DNA of 64,000 bases from Pelagihabitans sp963760375 (GTDB lineage: Bacteria > Bacteroidota > Bacteroidia > Flavobacteriales > Flavobacteriaceae). The stretch's first letter is position 1; each line of letters starts with the position of its first letter. Positions 1 to 8,925 of the stretch are shown here, one piece after another. The notes beneath the pieces were generated by a model. It was not told the origin of the DNA and ran no database searches. It saw nothing but the letters and a program-made list of their open reading frames with translations. The stretch spans positions 682,001-746,000 of the forward strand of contig CAVXCS010000005.1 in assembly GCA_963760375.1 (NCBI GenBank). The letters run 5' to 3'. The translations under genes and the position numbers were made by a program.

Positions 1-1
1 A

Positions 2-1450
2 ATAGTACTGCATTTCGGGGCCGTGGATTGGAAGGCCGATGTATGGATCAACGCGGTGAAGGTAGGTTCCCATTCCGGGGGATATGCCCCGTTTTCTTTC
101 GACATCAGTCCGTTTTTGGGTCCCGGTCCCCAACAGCTTACCGTGAAGGTTTGGGACCCAACCAGCGATGGCACCCAGCCCAGGGGCAAACAGGTGATCA
201 AGCCGGAAGGAATTTGGTACACCCCGGTCACCGGTATTTGGCAAACGGTGTGGTTGGAACCCGTGGCACGGAAAAGTATCCGTAACCTGAAGACCGTTCC
301 CGATATCGATCAGGGCGTGGCCATTTTTTCGGCTGACCTCGATGGGGCAATCTATGGCGATATCCTGGAAGTTGCCGTTTTTGATGGTACGGAGCGGGTT
401 GCCACCGCAAAAATGAATGTTGACCAAGAAGTGGCCCTCCCTATCAACAACGCTAAACTTTGGTCGCCGGAATCTCCTTTTCTATATCGTTCTACGGTAA
501 AGTTGATCAGCGATGGCAAAGTGACCGATGAGGTCAACAGCTATTTCGGGATGCGCAAAATTTCCACAAAAAGAGATGCGCACGGCATTGTACGGATGCA
601 GCTCAACAACAAGGACTATTTTCAATTCGGACCCTTGGACCAAGGTTGGTGGCCCGACGGCCTCTATACCGCGCCGACCGATGAGGCTTTAAAATATGAC
701 ATCGTCAAGACCAAGGAACTAGGGTTCAATATGATCCGGAAACACGTGAAGGTGGAGCCGGCCCGCTGGTACACCCATTGCGATGAATTGGGCATACTGG
801 TATGGCAGGATATGCCGAGCGGTGACAAGGGTCCGCAATGGCAGAACCACAACTATTTTAACGGGTCGGAACTGATTCGGAGTTCGGAATCGGAACAAAC
901 CTATAGAAGGGAATGGAAAGAAATAATGACCTATTTATATTCCTACCCCAGCATTGTGGTCTGGGTACCTTTCAATGAAGCTTGGGGCCAGTTCAAGACC
1001 GAGGAAATCACCGAGTGGACCAAGACTTTCGATCCATCCAGGTTGGTGAATTCGGCCAGTGGCGGCAATTTTTACAGGACGGGCGATATTTTGGACCTCC
1101 ACAATTATCCTGGCCCGGAGTTATATCTCTACGATGCCGAAAGGGCAACGGTGCTGGGCGAATATGGCGGCATTGGACTTCCGCTTGAAGGCCATCTCTG
1201 GACACCCGACAACAACTGGGGATACATCAAATTCAAAAATTCAAAGGAAACCACCGATGAATATGTAAAATATGCCCAACAATTGAAAAAATTCGTGAAA
1301 GTGGGCTTTTCGGCCGCGGTATATACGCAAACCACCGATGTGGAGGGAGAGGTGAACGGTTTTATGACCTATGATCGAAAGGTAGACAAGATGAATATCC
1401 CGGAGGTCAGGAAAATAAACCGGGAAGTGATCCAGGTGATCCAAGAATAA
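2..1450 (+). CDS. Glycoside hydrolase family 2 protein, 5'-truncated by window edge
   Basis: The C-terminal part of a GH2 glycosidase (beta-galactosidase/beta-glucuronidase class), an enzyme that cleaves terminal beta-linked sugars. The frame is open to the left edge, so the true start lies outside the window. The first residues (LHFGAVDWKADVWINA) are the end of the GH2 sugar-binding jelly roll. An immunoglobulin-like domain and a TIM barrel follow. The likely acid/base is the Glu of NEAWG (codon 977-979) and the likely nucleophile is the Glu of VLGEYGG (codon 1160-1162). Both are present, so the visible part looks active. Substrate cannot be read from sequence. The neighbouring sulfatase and galactokinase genes make a galactoside plausible. 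Confidence 0.88.
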   Translation: MVLHFGAVDWKADVWINAVKVGSHSGGYAPFSFDISPFLGPGPQQLTVKVWDPTSDGTQPRGKQVIKPEGIWYTPVTGIWQTVWLEPVARKSIRNLKTVPDIDQGVAIFSADLDGAIYGDILEVAVFDGTERVATAKMNVDQEVALPINNAKLWSPESPFLYRSTVKLISDGKVTDEVNSYFGMRKISTKRDAHGIVRMQLNNKDYFQFGPLDQGWWPDGLYTAPTDEALKYDIVKTKELGFNMIRKHVKVEPARWYTHCDELGILVWQDMPSGDKGPQWQNHNYFNGSELIRSSESEQTYRREWKEIMTYLYSYPSIVVWVPFNEAWGQFKTEEITEWTKTFDPSRLVNSASGGNFYRTGDILDLHNYPGPELYLYDAERATVLGEYGGIGLPLEGHLWTPDNNWGYIKFKNSKETTDEYVKYAQQLKKFVKVGFSAAVYTQTTDVEGEVNGFMTYDRKVDKMNIPEVRKINREVIQVIQE

Positions 1451-1456
1451 GGACCA

Positions 1457-1488
1457 TTTCCATAGCACCGCTTTTGGTCGTAACTTTG
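1457..1488 (+). promoter_or_regulatory. Probable Bacteroidota-type promoter for tesB
   Basis: TTTC at 1457-1460 is followed after 20 bases by TAACTTTG at 1481-1488, which fits the TAnnTTTG -7 element of Bacteroidota at the usual 19-21 base spacing. It lies 57 bases before the tesB start. The -33 element is one base off TTTG. Confidence 0.45.
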
Positions 1489-1545
1489 GCCTTATGAAGT
1501 TTACCGCTTCGGGGAGCAAAAGTTAAAGTGATAATATTGGGTTCC

Positions 1546-2410
1546 ATGAAAAAAATAGAAGAGCTGATCCGGCTACTCACCCTTGAAAAAATCAATGATC
1601 AAACCTTCCTGGGACAAAATTACCAGGCGCCTTGGGGTCGGGTATTTGGGGGCCAAGTTTTGGCGCAGTCACTTCATGCGGCCTACCAGACGGTGCCTGT
1701 AGATCGCTTTGCCCATTCGATGCACGGCTACTTTATTTTGGGCGGAAACCTCGATGTTCCCATAACCTACGAAGTGGATATTATTCGAGATGGTGGAAGC
1801 TTCACGACCCGACGCGTGGTGGCACGGCAGAACGGAAAAGCGATATTCACTATGGGCGCTTCTTTCCAAATTAAGGAATCTGGCGTGGATCATCAGATCA
1901 CCATGCCCAATTTACTGTTGCCCGAAAAATTGTCGACCAGTCTTGAACAGATTGAACAGATGAAAGACAATGATAACAAAGCGTACCAACGGCTCAAAAT
2001 GGTGTTGCCTGAAGTGTTCGAATTTAAATCGATTGAACGCATTTCCTCCCAATTGGTCAAAAAACAGCACCCCCTTCAACCATCTATGGATGCGTACCAA
2101 GGACAAGTTGGTCGCGGATCTGCCGCTGCAACAGCAATTGCTGGCTTATGTATCGGATTACAACATTCTGACCACCGCTACCTTGCCCCATCGCGAACAA
2201 CTGAACAAGGGCAAAACCTTTTACGCCAGTATAGACCATGCGATCTGGTTCCATCGCGAATTCGATATCCAAGACTGGCTGTTGTACACCATGGACAGTC
2301 CGAGTGCCTCCAACGCCCGCGGTTTTTCGAGGGGAAGCATTTTTGATCGAAAAGGCGCCTTGGTGGCCTCCGTGGCACAGGAAGGCCTGATGCGCCAGCA
2401 AATTGCTTAG
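1546..2410 (+). CDS. tesB: Acyl-CoA thioesterase II (TesB), frame split by one extra base
   Basis: Hydrolyses acyl-CoA to free fatty acid and CoA with a double-hotdog fold. The N-terminal half has the family signature WGRVFGGQVLAQSL. The C-terminal half has SDYNILTTA, DHAIWFHREF, WLLYTMDSPSASNARGF and a closing VASVAQEGLMRQ. The two halves lie in different frames. They join into a normal-length protein of about 287 residues if one C is removed from the C5 run at 2070-2074 (Gln-His-Pro-Phe-Asn-His-Leu-Trp-Met-Arg then reads through). ATG 1546 is preferred over GTG 1528 because it starts directly at the conserved N-terminus. The gene converges on the oxidoreductase at 2422. It is either a recent pseudogene or a sequencing indel. 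Confidence 0.85.
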
Positions 2411-2421
2411 TTCCGGCTAGA

Positions 2422-3423
2422 TTATTCCGAAATTTTTAGGACCAGTTTGCCCATTTTATCGCCTGAGAAGAGTCGTAGAAAGGTGTCATGAAAATTCTCG
2501 ATGCCCGTATAAACATCTTCCTTGCTCTTTATTTTGCCTTCTTTCAACCATTGTGCATACTGCGTCATGGCCTCACCGTAATCTTGGGCAAAATCAAAGA
2601 CCACCATACCGCGCATGGTCGCCCTATTGACCAACAGGGACAGGTAATTGCTCGGTCCCTTGATTTTTTCGGTAGTATTGTATTGGGAAATGGCCCCACA
2701 GATGACGATTCGGGAATGCATTCGTAAATTGGCCAGGGCCGCATCCAAAATCTCACCGCCCACGTTATCAAAAAACACATCGATGCCCTTGGGGCAATGT
2801 TGTTTCAAGGCACTATAGATATTTTCGCTCTTATAGTCGATGGCGGCATCGAAGCCAAGTTCTTTTATCAAATAGTCACATTTGGCTTTGCCACCGGCGA
2901 TACCCACCACCCGGCATCCTTTAATTTTGGCGATCTGTCCTACCAGACTGCCCACGGCACCGGCCGCCCCCGAGACCAATACGATATCGCCCTCTTTCAG
3001 TTCCCCCACTTTTAAAATACCAAAATAGGCTGTCATGCCCGGCATTCCCAAAGTCCCGATATACATGGGTAAGGAAGCGAAATCGGTGTTGATTTTGAAG
3101 AAACCTTTTCCATCGGTCACCACATATTGTTGTACCCCGCCCCATCCGGTAAGGTAATCGCCGACCTTAAATTTTGGATGCTTGTTGGCCTTGACCACCT
3201 CGCCGACAGATCCCGCCCGCATCACCGCACCGATGGCCACAGGCTCAATATACGATTTCGCGTCGCGCAGCCAGCCGCGCATGGCCGGATCCAAGGAGAT
3301 ATAATGTTGTTTGATCAAAACTTCCCCTTCTTTGGGTTCGGGAATGGGTAGTTCCTGTAATTTCCAGGTCGAGGCATCTGGCATTCCTTCCGGTCTTTTG
3401 GCCAATATTAATTGCTTGTTCAT
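2422..3423 (-). CDS. NADP-dependent medium-chain oxidoreductase (PTGR/CurA-like)
   Basis: A 333-residue zinc-free MDR enzyme of the leukotriene B4 12-hydroxydehydrogenase / 2-alkenal reductase group, which reduces alkenal or enone double bonds with NADPH. Visible marks are the N-terminal LDPAMRGWL, the nucleotide-binding loop VSGAAGAVGSLVGQIAK, and the family-typical DVFFDNVGGEILDAAL. ATG 3423 is chosen because the conserved start MNKQLILAKRPEG begins there; an in-frame extension upstream has no family similarity. It is divergent from the acyl-CoA operon across about 170 bases. The reverse-strand leader carries two GGTCAAAT copies (near 3451-3467) that could be a regulator site. Confidence 0.87.
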   Translation of the reverse strand: MNKQLILAKRPEGMPDASTWKLQELPIPEPKEGEVLIKQHYISLDPAMRGWLRDAKSYIEPVAIGAVMRAGSVGEVVKANKHPKFKVGDYLTGWGGVQQYVVTDGKGFFKINTDFASLPMYIGTLGMPGMTAYFGILKVGELKEGDIVLVSGAAGAVGSLVGQIAKIKGCRVVGIAGGKAKCDYLIKELGFDAAIDYKSENIYSALKQHCPKGIDVFFDNVGGEILDAALANLRMHSRIVICGAISQYNTTEKIKGPSNYLSLLVNRATMRGMVVFDFAQDYGEAMTQYAQWLKEGKIKSKEDVYTGIENFHDTFLRLFSGDKMGKLVLKISE

Positions 3424-3592
3424 GAGACGAATTGTTTTTGTGACTAATCTGGTCAAATATGGTCAAATTATTGCAAAATCGCTCCCGATTGCAGCAATAT
3501 TGTTCTTATCTTCCAAATCCCAATGTATAATGCTTGTCCAGAGAAGGCCAGTGCATGGAAATGTTTGGGTTTAAAAACCAACAGTTGAGAAA

Positions 3593-4336
3593 ATGAAAAG
3601 ATTGGAAGGCCAGTTGGCCATAATTACCGGTGGGGCCAGGGGGATTGGCGAAGGCATTTGCCGCGTGTTTTGCCAGGAAGGGGCGACGGTTGCCCTATGG
3701 GATGTCATGGAAGACGGACGACGGACCGCTGATACCATCACAGCGGAGGGAGGTGCCATTTTTTTTCAGAAAGTCGACGTTACCGATCAACATGCCGTTG
3801 ATGCCGCGGTGGCGAAAATTATTGGGGAACATGGCAAAATCGATATCTTGATCAACAATGCGGGCATTATCCGAGACCGGTCTATTTTGAACATGACCAG
3901 GGAAGAATGGGACCAAGTGATGAACGTGAATGTTGATTCCCTGTTCATTACCGCAAAGGCCGTGCTGCCCCATATGAAGGCGGCCAATTACGGAAGGATT
4001 ATTTCGGCCTCCTCCATCAACGCCTTTCACGGTGCATTCGGGCAAACCAATTATGCCGCGAGCAAAGCGGCGATCGTTGGTTTTACGCACTCGCTCTGTA
4101 GGGAGGTGGGAAAATATAACATTACCGTGAACGCGGTGGCCCCGGGCTTTATCAAATCTGAGATGTCAGATTCAATGCCTCCCGAAGTGGTCGATGCCGG
4201 CATTTCCATGATTCCGGTGAAACGCATAGGCACGCCGGAAGATATGGGGCATGCTTACTTGTTTTTGGCTTCCAAGGAAGCGGGTTTCATCAGTGGCCAT
4301 ACCCTTCATGCCAACGGAGGCGCCTTGCCCATGTAA
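3593..4336 (+). CDS. SDR family oxidoreductase, FabG-like
   Basis: A 247-residue classical short-chain dehydrogenase acting on a hydroxyacyl or ketoacyl thioester (or similar alcohol). It has the cofactor loop TGGARGIG (about residues 13-20), NNAG in ILINNAGIIRD, the catalytic Ser of SASSINAF, YAASK (Tyr-x3-Lys), and the C-terminal GG of ANGGALPM. It is the first gene of a rightward run of seven acyl-CoA genes and starts with ATG after a short leader. In this setting a role in oxidising 3-hydroxyacyl-CoA, or in interconverting a 4-keto and 4-hydroxy acyl-CoA, is more likely than fatty acid synthesis. That role is inferred from neighbours only. Confidence 0.85.
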   Translation: MKRLEGQLAIITGGARGIGEGICRVFCQEGATVALWDVMEDGRRTADTITAEGGAIFFQKVDVTDQHAVDAAVAKIIGEHGKIDILINNAGIIRDRSILNMTREEWDQVMNVNVDSLFITAKAVLPHMKAANYGRIISASSINAFHGAFGQTNYAASKAAIVGFTHSLCREVGKYNITVNAVAPGFIKSEMSDSMPPEVVDAGISMIPVKRIGTPEDMGHAYLFLASKEAGFISGHTLHANGGALPM

Positions 4337-4396
4337 TGGCCATCGCGGTGCCCGATGTAACAATATTGAATATTAAGATTAAACCTTATTTCTTTT

Positions 4397-5188
4397 ATGA
4401 ATCCAAGAATAAAAAACCAATTCGATCTATCGGGTAAGGTGGCGCTGATCACAGGGGCGAGCAAAGGTATAGGGGAATCCATTGCCCGAGGCTTGGCAGA
4501 GTATGGCGCCAAGGTAGTGGTGAGTTCGCGAAGCCAGGAGTCGGTGGATGCGGTCGCCAAATCTTTTTGCGACGATGGGTTGGAGGCCAAAGGAATCGCC
4601 TGCCATGTAGGAGACGAAGCCCAGTTGGAACATCTTGTTTTAAAAACCGTCAAACATTACGGGGGAATTGATATTCTGGTGAACAATGCCGCAATCAATC
4701 CTTTTTATGGAAACCTGGAAGAAACCGATAACAACCTTTTTGATAAGATCATGAACGTGAACGTAAAAGCGGCCTTCACCTTATCCAACCTATGTTTTGG
4801 GCATATGAAAAAACGGGGAAAAGGAAGCATCATCAACATTGCTTCGGTCGAGGGGTTGAAGCCGAGCCATGGTCTTGGACTGTATAGTGTGAGCAAGGCC
4901 GCCCTCATCATGCTCACCAAAGTACAGGCAGGGGAATGGGGCAAAGCGGGAATCCGATCCAATGTTATCTGTCCAGGACTGATCCAGACGAAGTTTAGCG
5001 CCGCACTTTGGAACAATGAAGGCCTTCTTGATCAATTGACCCGACATTTGCCCGCAGGGCGAATGGCGCTACCGGATGAAATGGCCGGTTTGGCCTGCTT
5101 TCTGGCATCCCCGGCTTCCAGCTATTGCACAGGTGCCGTATTTACGGCCGATGGAGGCCATATGATCGCAGGGGGCTTCAATACATGA
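4397..5188 (+). CDS. SDR family oxidoreductase
   Basis: A 263-residue short-chain dehydrogenase with TGASKGIG (about residues 21-28), LVNNAAINP, the catalytic Ser of NIASVEG, and YSVSKAAL as the Tyr-x3-Lys pair. The C-terminal FTADGGHMI is typical of classical NAD(P)-binding SDRs. It follows the first SDR by 60 bases and precedes the MaoC/crotonase fusion by 28, so it is in the same operon. Two unlike SDRs in one beta-oxidation operon suggest two different alcohol/ketone steps. Close relatives are often annotated as DHRS4-like. Substrate not determinable. Confidence 0.85.
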   Translation: MNPRIKNQFDLSGKVALITGASKGIGESIARGLAEYGAKVVVSSRSQESVDAVAKSFCDDGLEAKGIACHVGDEAQLEHLVLKTVKHYGGIDILVNNAAINPFYGNLEETDNNLFDKIMNVNVKAAFTLSNLCFGHMKKRGKGSIINIASVEGLKPSHGLGLYSVSKAALIMLTKVQAGEWGKAGIRSNVICPGLIQTKFSAALWNNEGLLDQLTRHLPAGRMALPDEMAGLACFLASPASSYCTGAVFTADGGHMIAGGFNT

Positions 5189-5216
5189 ACGAAACTAAAT
5201 TTAAAAATACGATTGC

Positions 5217-6533
5217 ATGACAGCGGACCCTATGAACGAGAGCGCCCATAGCACCCAATTGGCCCATTTGGCCGACCTACGGGAATATGTGGGAAAGGAA
5301 TTGGGATTATCGGAATGGATGACGATCACCCAAGCCATGATCGATAGCTTTGGTAGGACTACCGAGGATAACCAATGGATTCACGTGAATCCGGAAAGGG
5401 CAGCAAAAGATTCGCCTTACAAAAAACCGATAGCCCATGGCTTTTTGGTGCTGTCGTTGGCTTCAAAATTCTGTTTTGAGACCCTCAAGATAAAGGATGT
5501 GGCCATGGGCATCAATTACGGATTGGACAGGGTTAGGTTTGTTCATGCCACGCCGGTGGGCGCCTTGCTTCGGGCCCGGATTTCCCTCATGGCTTTCGAC
5601 CCTTTTGAAGGGGGCGCCAAGTATAAATTGAATATTGTTTTTGAATTGAAAGGGATTGATAAACCCGCATGTGTGGCCGAATTCATAGCCCAGGCCTATG
5701 CTGCGCCAAAAAAGGATAAAGTGGAAGCCAAAATTTCGGTTCCTCCAAAAGAGGTGAACGAAGCGGTTCTATTTGAAAAGGAAAATGACATTGCCATCAT
5801 TACCCTAAACCGGCCGGAAAGGTATAATGCCGTGAACGATGATCTCATTCAGGGTATCAACGATGCCATTGCTAGGATAAGAAGGGATGATGATATTCGT
5901 GCTGTAGTGATGACAGGTGCCGGCAAGGGGTTCTGCTCCGGGGCCGATATGGAAGTGTTCGGAAAGATAACACCGGAAGAGGGCAGGGCCTATCTGACCT
6001 CTGTCTACCAGCCGCTGATGCGAAACCTGTTTACCTTGAGGAAGCCGATCATTGGGGCCATCAATGGTACGGCCGCCGGGGTCGGAGCATCCTTGGCCTT
6101 GGCCTGCGATTTTAGGGTGATGACCGAAAACAGCGGTCTCCTGTATGCCTTTATCAATATTGGGTTGGGACCCGATGGCGGCGGGAGTTGGCTTTTGGCG
6201 CGTCAAGTGGGCTATAGCCGGGCATTACAGATCGCCATCGAAGGAAAAAAAATAGCAGCGGATGAATGCCTGCGCCTTGGACTTACCAATAAACTGGTAA
6301 CAGGGGAGGCCCTGCTGAAAACGGCAATTGATTGGGCCCATGAACTGGCCAAATTACCGACATTGGCGGTCGGCATAACCAAAGAAGATATGTTTTATGC
6401 CATGGGAAATGGACTGTACGAGACCATTGCCTTTGAAGCGGAAAAGCAAGTGGCGGCCTTTGGCAGCCATGATCTGGTGGAAGGCGTCTCCGCTTTTTTA
6501 CAAAAGCGTAGCCCAAAATTCATTGGAAAATAA
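5217..6533 (+). CDS. MaoC-like dehydratase fused to enoyl-CoA hydratase/isomerase
   Basis: A 438-residue fusion. Residues about 15-163 form a MaoC/(R)-hydratase hotdog domain with the expected catalytic pair D51 and H56 (EDNQWIH) and the PIAHGF loop. Residues 164-184 are a charged linker. Residues 185-438 form a crotonase domain with NRPERYNA, GKGFCSGAD (oxyanion hole) and GVGASLALACD. The two glutamates of classical enoyl-CoA hydratase are not visible. The GLGPDGGG motif (D320) is closer to PaaG-type isomerases. The two halves could act in sequence on one enoyl-CoA, for example isomerisation followed by (R)-hydration. There are in-frame ATGs at 5217 and 5232; the first is used. Confidence 0.85.
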   Translation: MTADPMNESAHSTQLAHLADLREYVGKELGLSEWMTITQAMIDSFGRTTEDNQWIHVNPERAAKDSPYKKPIAHGFLVLSLASKFCFETLKIKDVAMGINYGLDRVRFVHATPVGALLRARISLMAFDPFEGGAKYKLNIVFELKGIDKPACVAEFIAQAYAAPKKDKVEAKISVPPKEVNEAVLFEKENDIAIITLNRPERYNAVNDDLIQGINDAIARIRRDDDIRAVVMTGAGKGFCSGADMEVFGKITPEEGRAYLTSVYQPLMRNLFTLRKPIIGAINGTAAGVGASLALACDFRVMTENSGLLYAFINIGLGPDGGGSWLLARQVGYSRALQIAIEGKKIAADECLRLGLTNKLVTGEALLKTAIDWAHELAKLPTLAVGITKEDMFYAMGNGLYETIAFEAEKQVAAFGSHDLVEGVSAFLQKRSPKFIGK

Positions 6534-6593
6534 TCTTTGATTTTAATTTGGACGATAGGTTTTAAGGCGAAAACCCAATAAAAAAAGTAACTG

Positions 6594-7775
6594 ATGCAAT
6601 TTGAAAACATATTGGAAAAGGTAAAAGCATTCATGCAAGATGAGCTTTTGCCCATTGAAGAAAGGCTCCGCCACCAAACTTGGAATGAAAAACTACCCGT
6701 CTTAAAAGGGCTCCGCGACAAAGTGAAGGCATTGGGGCTGTGGACGCCCCAAATCCCGAAAAACTACGGAGGAATGGGACTGAGCGTAGCCCAATTCGGT
6801 GCCATCAGCGAAATACTGGGGGCGAGTCCGTATGGCCATTTCTGTTTTAACTGCCAGGCACCCGATGCCGGGAATATGGAAATCTTGTTGGAGTTTGGCA
6901 CGGAAGAACAGAAGGAGAAATATCTATTACCGCTACTGGCGGGTGACATCAGGAGCTGTTTCGCGATGACCGAACCCGACTATGCCGGATCGAATCCTGT
7001 GAATATGGGCACTGTAGCCACGAAAAATGGGGAGCAGTACGTGATTGAAGGACACAAGTGGTTTGCCACGGGTGCCGACGGCGCAGCCTTTGCCATTGTA
7101 ATGTTATTGACCGACCCGGAGGGTGAAAACCCCTACCAGCGTGCCAGCCAGGTAATCGTCCCTACCAACAGTGAAGGGTTTGAACTGCTGCGCAATATTC
7201 AGATCATGGGCGATGTAGGCGGGGGTTGGGAAAGTCATTCGGAAATTCTGATGACCCAGTGCCATGTGCCACAAAGCCACCTTTTGGGAGAAGAGGGTTC
7301 AGGTTTCGCTATAGCACAAAAAAGGTTGGGTCCTGGAAGGATACATCATTGTATGCGATGGCTGGGCATTTGTGAAAGGGCCTTTGGCATGATGTGCGAA
7401 CGGGCTGCCAAGCGTGAATTGGGCCATGGCAAACGCCTTATGGATCAGCAGACCATCCAGAACTGGATCGCCGAATCGAGGGCCGAAATCAATGCGGCAA
7501 GGTTGCTGGTACAGGATGCGGCCCATAAAATAGATACCATTGGGGCCTACCAAGCCAGGACCGATATTTCGATCATCAAATTCTATTGTGCCAAGGTATT
7601 GCAAAATGTCCTCGATCGGGCCATTCAGGTGCACGGGGCCTTGGGCATTACCGACGATACCTTGCTTTCGTTTTGGTACCGTCACGAACGCGGGGCTCGA
7701 ATTTATGATGGCGCCGATGAGGTGCACAAGAGCAGGGTGGCCAAACAAATTTTAAAGCCCTATGTCTCAAAATAA
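6594..7775 (+). CDS. Acyl-CoA dehydrogenase, ACAD10/ACAD11-like
   Basis: A 393-residue FAD-dependent acyl-CoA dehydrogenase. It has the FAD/substrate region CFAMTEPDYAGSNP, the GHKWFATGA turn, and the C-terminal stretch QVHGALGITDD with YDGADEVHKSRVAKQIL. The last motif replaces the usual YEGTSE catalytic loop and resembles ACAD10/ACAD11 and LvaC, which act on phosphorylated 4-hydroxyacyl-CoA. The very next gene is the matching APH-type kinase. Mammalian ACAD10/11 carry kinase and dehydrogenase domains in one chain; here they are separate genes. The assignment to 4-hydroxyacyl-CoA chemistry is inference from subfamily and neighbour. Confidence 0.85.
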   Translation: MQFENILEKVKAFMQDELLPIEERLRHQTWNEKLPVLKGLRDKVKALGLWTPQIPKNYGGMGLSVAQFGAISEILGASPYGHFCFNCQAPDAGNMEILLEFGTEEQKEKYLLPLLAGDIRSCFAMTEPDYAGSNPVNMGTVATKNGEQYVIEGHKWFATGADGAAFAIVMLLTDPEGENPYQRASQVIVPTNSEGFELLRNIQIMGDVGGGWESHSEILMTQCHVPQSHLLGEEGSGFAIAQKRLGPGRIHHCMRWLGICERAFGMMCERAAKRELGHGKRLMDQQTIQNWIAESRAEINAARLLVQDAAHKIDTIGAYQARTDISIIKFYCAKVLQNVLDRAIQVHGALGITDDTLLSFWYRHERGARIYDGADEVHKSRVAKQILKPYVSK

Positions 7776-7831
7776 GTGGGTACCCAAACCCCTTTTGAAC
7801 CCAACAGAATTATTAACAAAAAAGAAGAGAA

Positions 7832-8914
7832 GTGCCAAAACAGTGGGAAGATAAACCAACCGACATTCGAAAAGGGGAAAACCTGCCCGTTGCACAATTG
7901 GAGCGATTCCTGCAGCAACATTTCTCTACAAATGAAACGGTATCCGTATCCCAATTCCCCAGTGGTTTCTCTAATCTGACCTACAGTGTAATGTTGGGCA
8001 ACGAGGAGTACGTATTGCGGAGACCGCCCATAGGGGCGCATGTCAAATCGGGACATGACATGAAGCGTGAATTCGATATCCTATCGGCCTTGGGGCCTAC
8101 CTATGACAAAGTACCCAACGCCATCCTTTACTGTGAAGATGAAACCATAATCGGCGCACCATTTTACCTGATGGAAAGGGTGCAGGGCATTATCTTAAGG
8201 GCCACCATGCCCAGAGAAATGCGACCGAACGAAACCTTGATGACGGGAATAGCGAACAGTTTTGTCGATGCCTTTGTGGAATTGCATGCCATCGATGTTC
8301 AAGGGGTCGGGTTGCAATCGTTCGGCAAACCGGAGGGCTATTGCCTGAGACAGGTAGAGGGGTGGACCAAACGGTATTTCAAATCCAAGACCGATGAAGT
8401 GCCCAAGATCGAAGCTTCGGCAAAATGGCTCATCGAAAATATGCCTGAAGAACCCAAGGCCTATTCCGTGATCCACAACGATTTTAAATATGACAATGTG
8501 GTTTTGGACATCAACGACTGGACCCAAATCAAAGCCATCCTGGATTGGGAAATGGCCACCATTGGCAATCCGTTGATGGATCTTGGCACTTCCTTGGGCT
8601 ATTGGGTGAATCCAGATGATCCCGATTTCATGAGGGCCCTTAAATTGACCCCTACCACCTTGCCCGGGAATTTGACCCGTGAAGCATTGGTGCAACGGTA
8701 TGCGCAAAGAAGTGGAAGAAGCGTTGAAGGAATCCTATTTTACTATGTCTACGGACTTTTCAAAATTGCGGTCATCATCCAGCAAATCTACTATCGATAT
8801 AAAAAGGGCGTTACGCAAGACCCAAGGTTCGAACGGTTGATCGATGGCGTCAAAGTGCTGGGGGAGGTGGCCCAACAAGCGATCGCAAAAAAACAGCTCG
8901 ACAATTTATTTTAA
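7832..8914 (+). CDS. APH-family phosphotransferase (ACAD10/11 kinase-domain-like)
   Basis: A 360-residue small-molecule kinase of the aminoglycoside phosphotransferase fold. It shows the glycine-rich N-lobe segment PSGFSNLTYSV, the Brenner motif VIHNDFKYDNVVLD (catalytic Asp) and the metal-binding ILDWEMATIGNPLMDLG. These match the kinase domains of ACAD10/ACAD11 and LvaA rather than antibiotic-resistance enzymes. The start is GTG 7832, preceded by the purine-rich AAAGAAGAGA. The next gene starts 11 bases after its stop. Proposed role: phosphorylating a 4-hydroxyacyl-CoA so that the dehydrogenase at 6594-7775 can eliminate phosphate. Calling it a resistance gene would be wrong on this evidence. 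Confidence 0.85.
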   Translation: MPKQWEDKPTDIRKGENLPVAQLERFLQQHFSTNETVSVSQFPSGFSNLTYSVMLGNEEYVLRRPPIGAHVKSGHDMKREFDILSALGPTYDKVPNAILYCEDETIIGAPFYLMERVQGIILRATMPREMRPNETLMTGIANSFVDAFVELHAIDVQGVGLQSFGKPEGYCLRQVEGWTKRYFKSKTDEVPKIEASAKWLIENMPEEPKAYSVIHNDFKYDNVVLDINDWTQIKAILDWEMATIGNPLMDLGTSLGYWVNPDDPDFMRALKLTPTTLPGNLTREALVQRYAQRSGRSVEGILFYYVYGLFKIAVIIQQIYYRYKKGVTQDPRFERLIDGVKVLGEVAQQAIAKKQLDNLF

Positions 8915-8925
8915 AACCGAAGAGA

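Noticed and set aside
3424..3592. Promoters of the acyl-CoA operon and the divergent oxidoreductase
   Set aside because: TA-rich and TTTG-like words occur on both strands, but no pair of boxes has the right spacing, so none is called.
7832..8914. Antibiotic resistance phosphotransferase
   Set aside because: The kinase motifs match the ACAD10/11 and LvaA type, and the gene is embedded in an acyl-CoA operon with no resistance genes around it.
6594..8914. A true levulinate (lva) operon
   Set aside because: LvaB-like and LvaE-like genes are missing and the surrounding enzymes differ, so only the kinase/dehydrogenase chemistry is proposed, not the same substrate.
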